A stretch of 64,000 nt of DNA, from contig NZ_CP133111.1 in assembly GCF_033001325.1 (NCBI RefSeq), forward strand, positions 2,480,001-2,544,000, written 5' to 3'. Position numbers and translations under genes: made by a program. Every line of letters starts with the position of its first letter. Position 1 is the stretch's first letter. Shown here piece by piece: positions 15,753 through 24,097 of this stretch. The DNA is from Rhodopseudomonas sp. BAL398 (lineage in GTDB: Bacteria; Pseudomonadota; Alphaproteobacteria; Rhizobiales; Xanthobacteraceae). Under the pieces are notes generated by a model. It was not told where the DNA came from. It searched no databases and saw only the letters and a list, made by a program, of their open reading frames with translations.

Positions 15753-16370
15753 ATGACAAAGCGCAATGAAGCGAAGTATAAAATCGACCGTCGTATGGGC
15801 CAGAACATCTGGGGCCGTCCGAAGAGCCCGGTCAACCGCCGCGAATACGGCCCCGGCCAGCACGGCCAGCGCCGCAAGGGCAAGCTGTCCGACTTCGGCG
15901 TGCAGCTGCGCGCCAAGCAGAAGTTGAAGGGCTATTACGCCAACATCTCCGAGCGCCAGTTCCACAGCATCTATGTCGAAGCCGGCCGGATGAAGGGCGA
16001 CACCGGCGAGAACCTGATCGGCCTGCTCGAGCGCCGCCTCGACACCGTGGTCTATCGCGCCAAATTCGTCGCCACCATGTTCGCCGCCCGCCAGTTCATC
16101 AATCATGGCCACATCAAGGTGAACGGCAAGCGCGTCAACATTTCGAGCTACAAGGTCAAGGTCGGCGACCTGATCGAGATCAAGGAATCCTCCAAGCAGC
16201 TCGCGATCGTGCTGGAAGCAGCTCAGCTCGGCGAGCGCGACGTGCCCGATTTCATCGAGGTCGATCACAACAAGGGCACCGCCAAGTATCAGCGCGTCCC
16301 GGTTCTGTCCGACGTGCCGTTCGCGGTGCAGATGGAGCCGCATCTGATCGTCGAATTCTATTCGCGCTGA
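15753..16370 (+). CDS. rpsD: 30S ribosomal protein S4
   Basis: 205 residues, the standard length. It is a primary 16S rRNA binder that nucleates assembly of the 30S body. The sequence is complete: [20 protein letters not shown] at the start, [10 protein letters not shown], and the S4 RNA-binding domain [12 protein letters not shown]...[15 protein letters not shown] in the middle. A GAGGA ribosome site precedes ATG 15753. It has its own leader and terminator, so it is monocistronic here, as is usual for alphaproteobacteria. Confidence 0.98.
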   Translation: MTKRNEAKYKIDRRMGQNIWGRPKSPVNRREYGPGQHGQRRKGKLSDFGVQLRAKQKLKGYYANISERQFHSIYVEAGRMKGDTGENLIGLLERRLDTVVYRAKFVATMFAARQFINHGHIKVNGKRVNISSYKVKVGDLIEIKESSKQLAIVLEAAQLGERDVPDFIEVDHNKGTAKYQRVPVLSDVPFAVQMEPHLIVEFYSR

Positions 16371-16395
16371 TTTCGTTTCAGCGACAGACGGTATC

Positions 16396-16422
16396 AGGCC
16401 CCGGTTTTACCGGGGCCTTTTT
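16396..16422 (+). terminator. Rho-independent terminator of rpsD
   Basis: AGGCCCCGG-TTTTA-CCGGGGCCT followed by TTTT, 26 bases after the rpsD stop. Confidence 0.92.
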
Positions 16423-16450
16423 CGTATGAGCGCTGTTTCTTATGAGCACT

Positions 16451-16572
16451 GTCATTCCGGGGCGCGAGGCCGCAGGCCGAGCGAACCCGGAATCTCGCCA
16501 CAGGCAGGGCGCTTGCCCCGCCGCAAGATTCCGGGTTCGCCCGCAGCTTCGCTGCTCGCGCCCCGGAATGAC
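16451..16572. repeat. Dispersed palindromic repeat, family A
   Basis: A full copy: GTCATTCCGGGGCGCGAGG...GCGAACCCGGAATCT and AGATTCCGGGTTCGCCCGC...GCGCCCCGGAATGAC. Confidence 0.85.
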
Positions 16573-16640
16573 CAGGCAAATTTCTCGTGGCGAAAATCGT
16601 CTATGCTCGGTTGAACCAGTTTTCATGAATCGAGAGTGCC

Positions 16641-17711
16641 ATGGTCCACTACACTCCTGCCCCGCGTGATCCCGCCCTGCCGCCGGTCCGCATCAATCTG
16701 TTGTCCGATACCCAAACCCGGCCGACGCCGGCGATGCGCGAGGCGATGGCGCGGGCGGAGGTCGGCGACGAACAGGGCGGCGACGATCCCACCGTCAATC
16801 TGTTGAATGAGCGCGTCGCCGAATTGCTCGGCAAGGAAGCCGCGGTGTTCCTGCCATCGGGCACGATGTGCAACGTCACCGCGACGCTGTCGACCTGCCG
16901 GCCCGGCGACGAAATCCTGGCGCATGCGACCGCCCATATCCTGTCGCGCGAAGGCGGCACCCATGCGGCGCTCGGCGGCTTCCAGATCACCGCGCTGCCA
17001 GGGCCGAACGGGCAGTTCTCGCTGGAGGCATTCCGCGCCGCGCTGCATCCGCGTAACCGCTACGAGCCGCCGCAGACCCTGGTCAGCGTCGAACAGACCG
17101 CCAATATCGGCGGCGGCACGATCTGGCCCAAGTCCGTGCTCGACGACATCGCCGAGGCCGCCAGCGCCGCGGGTCTCGCCACCCATATGGACGGCGCCCG
17201 GCTGCTGAACGCCACCGTCGCCACCGGCATCAGCGCGCGCGAGATGACTGCGGGCTGGGGCTCGGCCTGGATCGATTTCAGCAAGGGATTGGGCGCGCCG
17301 GTCGGCGCGGCGATCGCCGGCTCGCGCGACTTCATCGATCAGGTCTGGCGCTGGAAGCAGCGGCTCGGCGGATCAATGCGCCAGGCCGGCATCATCGCGG
17401 CGGCCTGCATCCATGCGCTCGATCATCATGTCGCGCGGCTGGCCGACGACCACGACAACGCCCAGGCGCTGGCGCAGGGGCTCGCGCAAATTCCCGGCGT
17501 CACCGTGCAGCCGCCCGAAACCAATCTGGTGTTTTTCGATCCGAGGGACGCCGGCATCGACGGCCAGGCGATGGTCGCGGCGCTGCGGCAGCGCGGCGTT
17601 CTGCTGGCGACGATGGACGGCCGGATCCGCGCCTGCACCCATCTCGATGTGAGCAGCGCCATGATCGACGAGACGCTCGGGCTGATCCGCGACATCGTGC
17701 GCGGCGTCTAG
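16641..17711 (+). CDS. Low-specificity L-threonine aldolase
   Basis: A 356-residue PLP fold-type I enzyme splitting threonine or allo-threonine to glycine and acetaldehyde. Visible marks: LLSDTQTRPTPAMREAMARA at the start, FLPSGTMCN for PLP stacking, HMDGARLLNA with the pyridine-binding Asp, and DFSKGLGAPVG with the PLP lysine Lys215. The length matches the family. ATG 16641 is supported by the GAGAGTGCC spacing. It converges on the Arg/Gly-repeat gene, with a stem-loop between them. Glycine produced here connects to the gcv system starting at 63.7 kb, which is an inference. Confidence 0.93.
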   Translation: MVHYTPAPRDPALPPVRINLLSDTQTRPTPAMREAMARAEVGDEQGGDDPTVNLLNERVAELLGKEAAVFLPSGTMCNVTATLSTCRPGDEILAHATAHILSREGGTHAALGGFQITALPGPNGQFSLEAFRAALHPRNRYEPPQTLVSVEQTANIGGGTIWPKSVLDDIAEAASAAGLATHMDGARLLNATVATGISAREMTAGWGSAWIDFSKGLGAPVGAAIAGSRDFIDQVWRWKQRLGGSMRQAGIIAAACIHALDHHVARLADDHDNAQALAQGLAQIPGVTVQPPETNLVFFDPRDAGIDGQAMVAALRQRGVLLATMDGRIRACTHLDVSSAMIDETLGLIRDIVRGV

Positions 17712-17735
17712 TAGCCGCCGCGACGGCACAAACAG

Positions 17736-17767
17736 AAGCGGGCCCGATCTGACGATCAGGCCCGCTT
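17736..17767. terminator. Bidirectional stem-loop between convergent genes
   Basis: AAGCGGGCC and GGCCCGCTT, nine perfect pairs around a 14-base loop. It has no long T run, so termination strength is uncertain. Confidence 0.55.
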
Positions 17768-17790
17768 GAGAGTCGCAAAGTCGAGGTAGC

Positions 17791-18084
17791 TTAGAGGCAG
17801 ATCCGGACACCGGCGGCATTGATGAGGCAGCCGCCGCGGCCACGGCCACGACCGCGACCGCGATCGCCACGACCACGTCCGCGATCACCACGGGCACGGC
17901 CACGGCCACGCCCACGATCACCACGACCACGACCATCGCCGCGCTGCGCCTGAGCCGACGTGCTGGACACGCCGAACACGACGGCGGTCGCGCCGATGAG
18001 CGCGAAGCTATAAATGCCCGTCAGAATGATCGCCGCGATCGCGCGCGATACGATGCTGGCTCGACCAGGTTGTTTATACGACAT
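17791..18084 (-). CDS. Exported Arg/Gly/Asp-repeat protein
   Basis: 97 residues. The N-terminus is MSYKQPGRASIVSRAIAAII with a hydrophobic span and a cleavage-like SSTSAQA. A repeated tract follows, built from DRGRGRG units (about residues 48-84), then a conserved-looking end GCLINAAGVRICL with two cysteines. The start at 18084 has AAAGGAATCTG directly upstream. The tract is strongly basic. The repeats could bind nucleic acid, polyphosphate or anionic surfaces; no function is known to me. The repeat DNA itself is slippage-prone, so its length may vary among strains. Confidence 0.6.
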   Translation of the reverse strand: MSYKQPGRASIVSRAIAAIILTGIYSFALIGATAVVFGVSSTSAQAQRGDGRGRGDRGRGRGRARGDRGRGRGDRGRGRGRGRGGCLINAAGVRICL

Positions 18085-18480
18085 CAGATTCCTTTCTGGT
18101 TGCAAAAGCCATGCGCGAGCATGGCAAGCAAGGCGCGCCGACGACGCCGGGGCCTTGGTGGTCCAGTCAAATACGCAAATTGAGAAAGATGACTAACCCG
18201 CCTGCGACGACTCACTGCCGAAGATGGCAACGAGAATGCCGGAAGGCGTCGATGTTACTGCAGTCCGGTCGGCAATCAGCACGACCGCGCCCGAAACCTA
18301 GGCGGAATGTTTGAAAATGTATACAGGGTTGTCGCCGCAGCGATTGCTGCGGGGCAATGCGGAACCGGGCGAGAGCGGCGAAGCCGTGAGCAAAAGGAAC
18401 TCCCGCGGCGATGACACATCACCTTCAGCTTTGGGCCTGAACTTCAAGCCTGAGCTTCAAACCCGCCGGCCCGCCCCGCT
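18085..18480. other. 396-base intergenic stretch with no recognised gene
   Basis: It lies between two minus-strand genes. It should hold the promoter of the Arg/Gly-repeat gene. I see no terminator, repeat copy or RNA motif that I can name. Confidence 0.5.
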
Positions 18481-19764
18481 TCAATTCTCCATCGCTTCGT
18501 AGATCAGCTTCTTGGTTTCGCGCTGGATCGGCTGGCGCTGCGACGGGGTCTGCTGCATCAACACGAAGAACATGTCCTGCTTGGGATCGACCACGAAATA
18601 GCAGCCGGTGGCGCCGTCCCATTTCAATTCGCCCAGGGAACCGGGCGGCGGCGGCTTGGCGTTGCCGGGATCGGTGCGCACCGCCAGACCATAGCCATAG
18701 CCGAAGCCGTCGCCGGGGAAATAGAAATAGTCGCGCTCGATCCCCGACGTCGGGCCGATATGGTCGGTGGTCATCAGTTTGAAGGTGGCCTCGCTGAGAT
18801 AGCGCTTGCCGTCGAGCTCGCCGCCATGCAGCAGCATCCGCACGAAGCGGATCACGTCATGCGGCGTCGAGACCAGGCCGCCGCCGCCGGATTCCCAGTT
18901 CTTGACGATGTCCGGCGTGCTCGGCCGCCCGACATGAAAATCGGCATCGTTGGGCATCGGCTGCGCCATCCGCTGTTTCTGCTCCGGCGTGGTCAGGAAA
19001 TAGCGGGTGTCGGTCATGCTCAGCGGGTCGAACAGATTGGCCTTCTCGAACTGATAGAAGGACTGGCCCGATGCCACCTCGATGACGCGGCCGAGCACCT
19101 CGTAGGAATTGCCGTAGTCCCACAGCGTGCCGGGCTGCTCCTGCAATGGCAATCTGGCGATGCGCTCGGCGAATTCGGCGGTGGTGGGATTGCCGTCATA
19201 GATCCTGGCGGCGTCGATCGCCTTGCGCACCAGGCTGTCGCCGAAAAAGCCGTAAGTAATCCCCGACGTATGCAGCAGCAGGTCGCTGATCAGAATCGGC
19301 CGTTTCGGCGGCTCGAACACCAGCGTCTTGCTGCCGTCGGCCTGCTTCTTTTCGACGCCGACCTTCACCGTGGCAAAGGCCGGGACGTATTTCGACAGCG
19401 GATCGTCGAGCTTGAGCTTGCCGCGCTCGACCAGCATCATCGCCGCGAAGGCGGTGAACGGCTTGGTCAGCGAGGCCAGCCGGAAGATGGTATCGTCGGT
19501 CATCGGCTGCTTGGTGGCGGTGTCGCGGACGCCGAAATAGCGTTGATACACCGGCTTGCCATGCTGCTCGATATACAGCACCGCGCCGGGAATCTTGCCC
19601 TCAGCGATCTGGCCCTTGAAGAACGCGTCGATCCGCGCCAGCTTTTCCTGCGAGAAATGCGCCCCGGCCGGCAGATCGAAGGTGCCTTGCGCGAAGGCCG
19701 CCGGCGCCGCCATCATTGCCAGCAACGCGCCGCCCACCACCGCTCGCATTGCCTGCCGCCACAT
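18481..19764 (-). CDS. Exported serine hydrolase, beta-lactamase/EstB family
   Basis: 427 residues. A signal peptide (AVVGGALLAMMAAPAAFA) is followed by the class C-like serine hydrolase domain: SxxK in RLASLTKPFTAF (Ser98, Lys101) and the YxN motif WDYGNSYE (Tyr217-Gly-Asn219). A C-terminal region WDGATGCYFVVDPKQDMFFV holds the third, HxG/WxG-like motif. Members hydrolyse esters, D-peptides or cell-wall stems; most are not true beta-lactamases. The start at 19764 is eight bases from GGAGG, whereas the ATG at 19770 is only two bases away. Confidence 0.85.
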   Translation of the reverse strand: MWRQAMRAVVGGALLAMMAAPAAFAQGTFDLPAGAHFSQEKLARIDAFFKGQIAEGKIPGAVLYIEQHGKPVYQRYFGVRDTATKQPMTDDTIFRLASLTKPFTAFAAMMLVERGKLKLDDPLSKYVPAFATVKVGVEKKQADGSKTLVFEPPKRPILISDLLLHTSGITYGFFGDSLVRKAIDAARIYDGNPTTAEFAERIARLPLQEQPGTLWDYGNSYEVLGRVIEVASGQSFYQFEKANLFDPLSMTDTRYFLTTPEQKQRMAQPMPNDADFHVGRPSTPDIVKNWESGGGGLVSTPHDVIRFVRMLLHGGELDGKRYLSEATFKLMTTDHIGPTSGIERDYFYFPGDGFGYGYGLAVRTDPGNAKPPPPGSLGELKWDGATGCYFVVDPKQDMFFVLMQQTPSQRQPIQRETKKLIYEAMEN

Positions 19765-19843
19765 TCGCATTCCCTCCCGATTGATGTTGCAGGGATCGTA
19801 GCGGGGGATCTTATCGATTCAAGTGCCGGGCTTGCTCAGCGTG

Positions 19844-20380
19844 TCAGGCGGCGGAACCGGCCAGCGCCGCCGCGTGCAGGCGGGCGGACGATTCGGAAAA
19901 GCAGCAGAACACCACCTTTGCAACTGCGGGGACGGCGTCAAGCGCGTCGATTGTTGTGTTGATCGCAATGGAAGCGGCGCGCTCGGCCGGAAAACCATAG
20001 ACCCCGGTGGAGATCGCCGGGAACGCGAGCGAGCGCAGATCGTGGCTCTGGCACAGCGCCAGCGCGCGGCGATAGCACGATTCCAAGGCGGCATCCTCGC
20101 CGCCATCGCCGCCGCGCCACACCGGACCGACCGCATGGATCACATGCCGCGCCGGCAACAAAAAGCCTGGGGTGATCTTGGCCTCGCCGGTGGCGCAGCC
20201 ATTCAGCAGGCGGCACGCGGCGAGCAATTTCGGCCCGGCGGCGCGGTGAATCGCGCCGTCGACGCCGCCGCCGCCGAGCAGCGAATTATTGGCGGCGTTG
20301 ACGATGGCGTCGACATCGAGCGTCGTGATGTCGGCGACAATCACCTCAAGCCGGGTCGCGCCGAATTGTCGGGCGAACAC
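19844..20380 (-). CDS. Macro-domain protein (ADP-ribose / O-acetyl-ADP-ribose hydrolase)
   Basis: 178 residues, a stand-alone macrodomain. Key segments: [20 protein letters not shown] (ADP-ribose adenine site and catalytic Asn), [17 protein letters not shown] (catalytic loop) and [12 protein letters not shown] (phosphate loop). MacroD/YmdB-like enzymes remove acetyl or ADP-ribosyl groups. The start is the GTG at 20380, 15 bases after grxD, so the two are probably cotranscribed. Confidence 0.9.
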   Translation of the reverse strand: MFARQFGATRLEVIVADITTLDVDAIVNAANNSLLGGGGVDGAIHRAAGPKLLAACRLLNGCATGEAKITPGFLLPARHVIHAVGPVWRGGDGGEDAALESCYRRALALCQSHDLRSLAFPAISTGVYGFPAERAASIAINTTIDALDAVPAVAKVVFCCFSESSARLHAAALAGSAA

Positions 20381-20395
20381 GCGCGATCAGCGGGG

Positions 20396-20728
20396 TCAGG
20401 CAGACGCCGCCACCGTGACGCCCTTGTCGGCGAGCAGTTTCTGCAATTCGCCAGCCTGGAACATTTCGCGGATGATGTCGCAACCACCGACGAATTCGCC
20501 CTTGACGTAGAGCTGCGGAATCGTCGGCCAGTTCGAATAGGTCTTGATGCCGTCGCGCAAATCCGCTGATTCGAGCACGTTCAAGCCCTTGTAGCCGACG
20601 CCAACATGGTCAAGAATCTGCACGACCTGACCTGAAAAGCCGCATTGCGGAAACTGAGGGGTGCCCTTCATGAACAGCACCACGTCGTTCGACTTCACTT
20701 CGTTCTCGATGAATTGCTCAATGCTCAT
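20396..20728 (-). CDS. grxD: Monothiol glutaredoxin, CGFS type (Grx4/GrxD)
   Basis: 110 residues with the CGFS active site (Cys29), followed by glutathione-contact segments [23 protein letters not shown] glutaredoxins carry [2Fe-2S] clusters, usually together with BolA. The bolA gene lies 5.6 kb away on the same strand, with the ergothioneine operon and other genes between. A GGGG ribosome site precedes the ATG at 20728. It is divergent from egtB. Confidence 0.95.
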   Translation of the reverse strand: MSIEQFIENEVKSNDVVLFMKGTPQFPQCGFSGQVVQILDHVGVGYKGLNVLESADLRDGIKTYSNWPTIPQLYVKGEFVGGCDIIREMFQAGELQKLLADKGVTVAASA

Positions 20729-20949
20729 TTCACACCCCTTTGCGGCACGGTCGTGCTGGCCATCAGCGCTCCGCTCAAACCTACCCTATATCTAGCGTTA
20801 AATATCTAGACCGAAACCCCGCCGGCCCCAAGTAAAATGCCGGCGAGGGGAAATTCCGGCCGCAGCCGCCGGGGTTTTATCTGCGACGGGATGACCTATC
20901 TGGGTGAAGCCGCTGTCAAAAGCCGCTCTAGGAAGCTGGAACTCGTTTT

Positions 20950-20975
20950 GGAACTCATCTTCAAAGGTGACGTTA
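20950..20975 (+). promoter_or_regulatory. Predicted EcfG (general stress sigma factor) promoter of egtB
   Basis: GGAAC (20950-20954), 16 bases, then CGTTA (20971-20975). This is the alphaproteobacterial EcfG consensus (GGAAC-N16/17-CGTT). It predicts transcription starting near 20981, only about 18 bases before the GTG start at 20999. Confidence 0.65.
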
Positions 20976-20998
20976 CATCCCCAAAACCGGAGATCTTC

Positions 20999-22255
20999 GT
21001 GACAACCATTGTATCCGCTGGCGCCCCTTTGGCGGCCCCTCACGCGTCCGCGATCTCCGCCTCGAGCGATCTGGCGCAAGATCTGGCACGGGCCTATCGC
21101 GCGGTCCGCGACGAGACCGAACGCCGCGCAGCGCCGCTGTCGCCCGAGGATCAAGTCGTGCAATCGATGCCGGACGCCAGCCCGGCGAAATGGCACCGCG
21201 CCCACACCACCTGGTTCTTCGAGCAGTTTCTGCTCGGCCAGTATTGTCCCGATTATGCGGTCTACCATCCGGACTACGCCTATCTGTTCAACTCCTATTA
21301 CGTCACCGCCGGCCCCCGCCACAGCCGCGCCGCACGCGGGCTGCTGACACGTCCCGGCGCCGCCGAGGTGACCGCCTATCGCCGCCATGTCGATGCTGCG
21401 ATCTTGCGATTTTTCGGTGAGGCCGAACCGGCCGAGCTGGCCGCCGTGGCGCCGCTGCTCGAAGTCGGGCTCAATCACGAACAGCAGCATCAGGAACTGA
21501 TGATCACCGACATCCTGCATGCCTTCGCGCAAAATCCAATTCCGCCGGCCTATGATCCGGCGTGGCAATTTCCGCGCGCGACGCGGCAGGGCGACGATTG
21601 GGTGACGCTGGCGGAGGGCATCCATTCGATCGGTCATGTCGGCGACGGCTTTCATTTCGACAATGAAGAGCCGGCGCATCGGGCGCTGGTCGGCCCGGTA
21701 AAGCTGGCGCGGAACCTGGTCAGCAATGCCGAATGGCTGGACTTCATCGCCGATGGCGGTTACCGCACCGCCACGCTGTGGCTGATGGACGGCTTCGCAA
21801 CGGTCGAGCGCGAGGGCTGGGAAGCGCCCGGACATTGGCGCGAGGTCGACGGCGAATGGCAGATCATGACGCTCGGCGGTTTGCAGAAGGTCGATCCGGA
21901 TGCCCCGGTGTGTCACGTCAGTTATTACGAGGCCGATGCCTTCGCGCGCTGGCGCGGTCAGCATCTGCCGACCGAGATGGAATGGGAAGTCGCAGCGCGC
22001 GCCGGCCAGCTCAACGATGCCTTCGGCATGGTGTGGCAATGGACTCGCAGCGCCTATGCGGCCTATCCGGGCTATCGCGCCATCGAGGGCGCGCTCGGCG
22101 AATACAATGGCAAGTTCATGATCAATCAGCTGGTGCTGCGCGGCTCCTCTTTGGCGACGCCGAAGGATCACAGCCGACTCACCTACCGCAACTTCTTCTA
22201 TCCGCATCACCGCTGGCAATTCACCGGACTTCGCCTTGCCGATTACGCCGTCTGA
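20999..22255 (+). CDS. egtB: Ergothioneine biosynthesis protein EgtB (hercynine sulfoxide synthase)
   Basis: A 418-residue nonheme iron enzyme that joins a thiol donor (cysteine or gamma-glutamylcysteine) to hercynine with O2. The N-terminal DinB-like domain has WHRAHTTWFFEQFL (His66/His69) and the metal motif H160-x3-H164-x-E166 in NHEQQHQELM. The C-terminal formylglycine-generating-enzyme-like domain runs from about 195 to the end (CHVSYYEADAFARWRGQHLP, RGSSLATP). The start GTG 20999 has CGGAG six bases upstream and lies just downstream of the EcfG promoter. It is followed by egtD after 40 bases. Confidence 0.93.
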   Translation: MTTIVSAGAPLAAPHASAISASSDLAQDLARAYRAVRDETERRAAPLSPEDQVVQSMPDASPAKWHRAHTTWFFEQFLLGQYCPDYAVYHPDYAYLFNSYYVTAGPRHSRAARGLLTRPGAAEVTAYRRHVDAAILRFFGEAEPAELAAVAPLLEVGLNHEQQHQELMITDILHAFAQNPIPPAYDPAWQFPRATRQGDDWVTLAEGIHSIGHVGDGFHFDNEEPAHRALVGPVKLARNLVSNAEWLDFIADGGYRTATLWLMDGFATVEREGWEAPGHWREVDGEWQIMTLGGLQKVDPDAPVCHVSYYEADAFARWRGQHLPTEMEWEVAARAGQLNDAFGMVWQWTRSAYAAYPGYRAIEGALGEYNGKFMINQLVLRGSSLATPKDHSRLTYRNFFYPHHRWQFTGLRLADYAV

Positions 22256-22295
22256 TTGCTACTGAACCGCGCCGCGGGCGCAGCAGGAGACCCTC

Positions 22296-23267
22296 ATGAA
22301 TGTTCACGTTGCCGCGCTGGCGAAACAGCACCAGCTCGATGAATCGACTTCGACATTCGCCCATGACGTGATCGAAGGCCTGTCGCGATCCCAGAAGCGC
22401 CTATCGCCGAAATATTTCTATGATGCCGCCGGCTCCGAATTGTTCGAGCAGATCACCGTGCAGCCCGAATATTACCCGACCCGCTGCGAGCTCGAGATCC
22501 TACGCGATCGCGGCGAAGAGATCGCGGCGCGGATTCCGGCTGACGCGGCGATCGTCGAATTCGGCGCCGGCGCCACCACCAAGGTCCGCACGCTGCTGCA
22601 GGCCTGTCACACCCACGCTTATGTGCCGGTGGATATTTCCGGCGACTTCCTCAACGCCCAGGCCGACGAGCTGCGCCGCGATGTCCCGGGCCTCGCCGTC
22701 TATCCGGTGACGGCGGATTTCACCACGCCGTTCGAGCTGCCCGAGGCGGTGGTGGCGATGCCGAAGGTCGGGTTCTTTCCCGGCTCGACGCTGGGCAATT
22801 TCGAGCCGCACGAGGCCTGCGCCTTCCTGCGCAGCGCGCGGCGGATTCTCGGCGAGGGTTCGGAGCTGCTGATCGGCGTCGATCTGGAGAAGGACGATCG
22901 CGTACTGGCCGCCGCCTATAACGACGACGCCGGCGTTACCGCGCAGTTCAACCTCAACGTGCTGGTGCGGATCAACCGCGAGCTCGGCGGCAATTTCGAC
23001 CTGTCGGCGTTCAAGCACCGCGCGATTTTCAATCGCGAGCTACACCGCATCGAGATGCATCTGATCAGCCGCAAGAGCCAGAGCGTTCGCATCCTCGGCC
23101 GCAATTTCTCGTTCCGCATCGGCGAAACCATCCATACCGAAAGCAGCTACAAATACAGCCTCGAGCGCTTCGGCGCGCTGGCGCAGGGTTCGGGCTGGAC
23201 CCCGCTGCAATGCTGGACCGATTCCGAGGGGATGTTCTCGGTGCACGTCTTGAAGGCCGCGGAATAG
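22296..23267 (+). CDS. egtD: L-histidine N-alpha-methyltransferase EgtD
   Basis: A 323-residue SAM-dependent enzyme that trimethylates histidine to hercynine, the first step of ergothioneine synthesis. Family motifs are SPKYFYDAAGSELFEQIT at the N-terminus, VEFGAGATTKVRTLL (SAM site I), YVPVDISGDFL, and FFPGSTLGNFEP. The C-terminal half holds FNLNVLVRINRELGG, typical for the histidine-binding lid. The product is the substrate of EgtB encoded just upstream. No egtC or egtE is adjacent; the C-S lyase must be elsewhere. GGAGA precedes the ATG. Confidence 0.94.
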   Translation: MNVHVAALAKQHQLDESTSTFAHDVIEGLSRSQKRLSPKYFYDAAGSELFEQITVQPEYYPTRCELEILRDRGEEIAARIPADAAIVEFGAGATTKVRTLLQACHTHAYVPVDISGDFLNAQADELRRDVPGLAVYPVTADFTTPFELPEAVVAMPKVGFFPGSTLGNFEPHEACAFLRSARRILGEGSELLIGVDLEKDDRVLAAAYNDDAGVTAQFNLNVLVRINRELGGNFDLSAFKHRAIFNRELHRIEMHLISRKSQSVRILGRNFSFRIGETIHTESSYKYSLERFGALAQGSGWTPLQCWTDSEGMFSVHVLKAAE

Positions 23268-23270
23268 GTC

Positions 23271-23933
23271 GTGGCCGACAAGGCCGCGCACCCTGCCCCG
23301 GTGAAAACGCAAATGAACCATCGCCAGGGCAAGTCCGGCCCCCTTCGCATCCGCGCCGATCAGTGCTGTGCCGCGATCATTGATTACCAGGAAGGATTTC
23401 TCGACCAGCTCGAACCGCGCAGCCGCGCGCGGCTGGGGCGCAATATGCGCAGCTTCGCGGCTCTGCTCGGCTATTTTCGGATTCCGACGCTCATCACGCT
23501 GGAGCGCCCGGTGGACCGCAAGGGCGCCGAGGCAACCGATCTCATGGCAACGCTCGGCGATGCCGCCAAGGTGTTCGAGAAGGATTTCTTCGATCTCACC
23601 AAGGAAAAGCCGATTCGCAGCCATCTGCAGCGCTTGAAAAAACCGCAGATCATTGTGGCGGGCTGTGAAACCGATGTCTGCGTGTTGCAGTCCTGCCTTG
23701 GCCTGCTCGATCTCGGCTTCGACGTGTTCGCCGTCGACGAATTGCTGTTTTCATCGACCCACCGCACCGACGACGCCGTCGACAGATTGAAACACGCCGG
23801 CGTCGTCTTTGTCACCTACAAGACGCTGTTTTTCGAACTGGTCGAGGCCGTCGACGATTCACCGCATATCAACGCCCTGATCGCTAGGCTCGGCGACTTC
23901 CCGGATGATCTTCCGGACCAGGCCGAGCACTGA
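23271..23933 (+). CDS. Isochorismatase-like cysteine hydrolase, third gene of the egt operon
   Basis: 220 residues. The Asp-Lys-Cys triad is visible: Asp38 in AIIDYQEGFL, a lysine in KVFEKDFFD, and Cys137 in GCETDVCVLQS, with the cis-peptide loop just before it. The family hydrolyses amides such as nicotinamide, N-carbamoyl compounds or isochorismate. It starts with GTG three bases after the egtD stop, so translation is probably coupled. The N-terminal 25 residues are an Ala/His/Lys-rich extension. A role in ergothioneine or hercynine turnover is possible but unproven. Confidence 0.8.
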   Translation: MADKAAHPAPVKTQMNHRQGKSGPLRIRADQCCAAIIDYQEGFLDQLEPRSRARLGRNMRSFAALLGYFRIPTLITLERPVDRKGAEATDLMATLGDAAKVFEKDFFDLTKEKPIRSHLQRLKKPQIIVAGCETDVCVLQSCLGLLDLGFDVFAVDELLFSSTHRTDDAVDRLKHAGVVFVTYKTLFFELVEAVDDSPHINALIARLGDFPDDLPDQAEH

Positions 23934-23979
23934 GCGAGCCGAGGCGTAAATGGGGTCGCCGAGGGCGGCACTTGCCGGC

Positions 23980-24062
23980 GTCATTGCGAGGAGCGAAGCG
24001 ACGACGCAATCCAGCAACGTCGTGTGAGCAGCCCTGGATTGCGTCGCTTCGCTCGCAATGAC
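23980..24062. repeat. Palindromic repeat (GTCATTGCGAGGAGCGAAGC type)
   Basis: The arms GTCATTGCGAGGAGCGAAGC...GCAATCCA and TGGATTGC...GCTTCGCTCGCAATGAC pair. One copy is present in the window, between convergent genes. Confidence 0.75.
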
Positions 24063-24097
24063 GGGCGCTTGAACTTGCCGGCCGGCAGCGCGGGCGA

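Noticed and set aside
18300-18480. A possible riboswitch or small RNA upstream of the serine hydrolase end.
   Set aside because: No conserved motif or strong stem could be identified. It also lies downstream, not upstream, of the nearest minus-strand genes' coding direction.
20837-20998. A 54-residue N-terminal extension of EgtB.
   Set aside because: The EcfG promoter and CGGAG site lie inside this stretch, and its translation has no family similarity.
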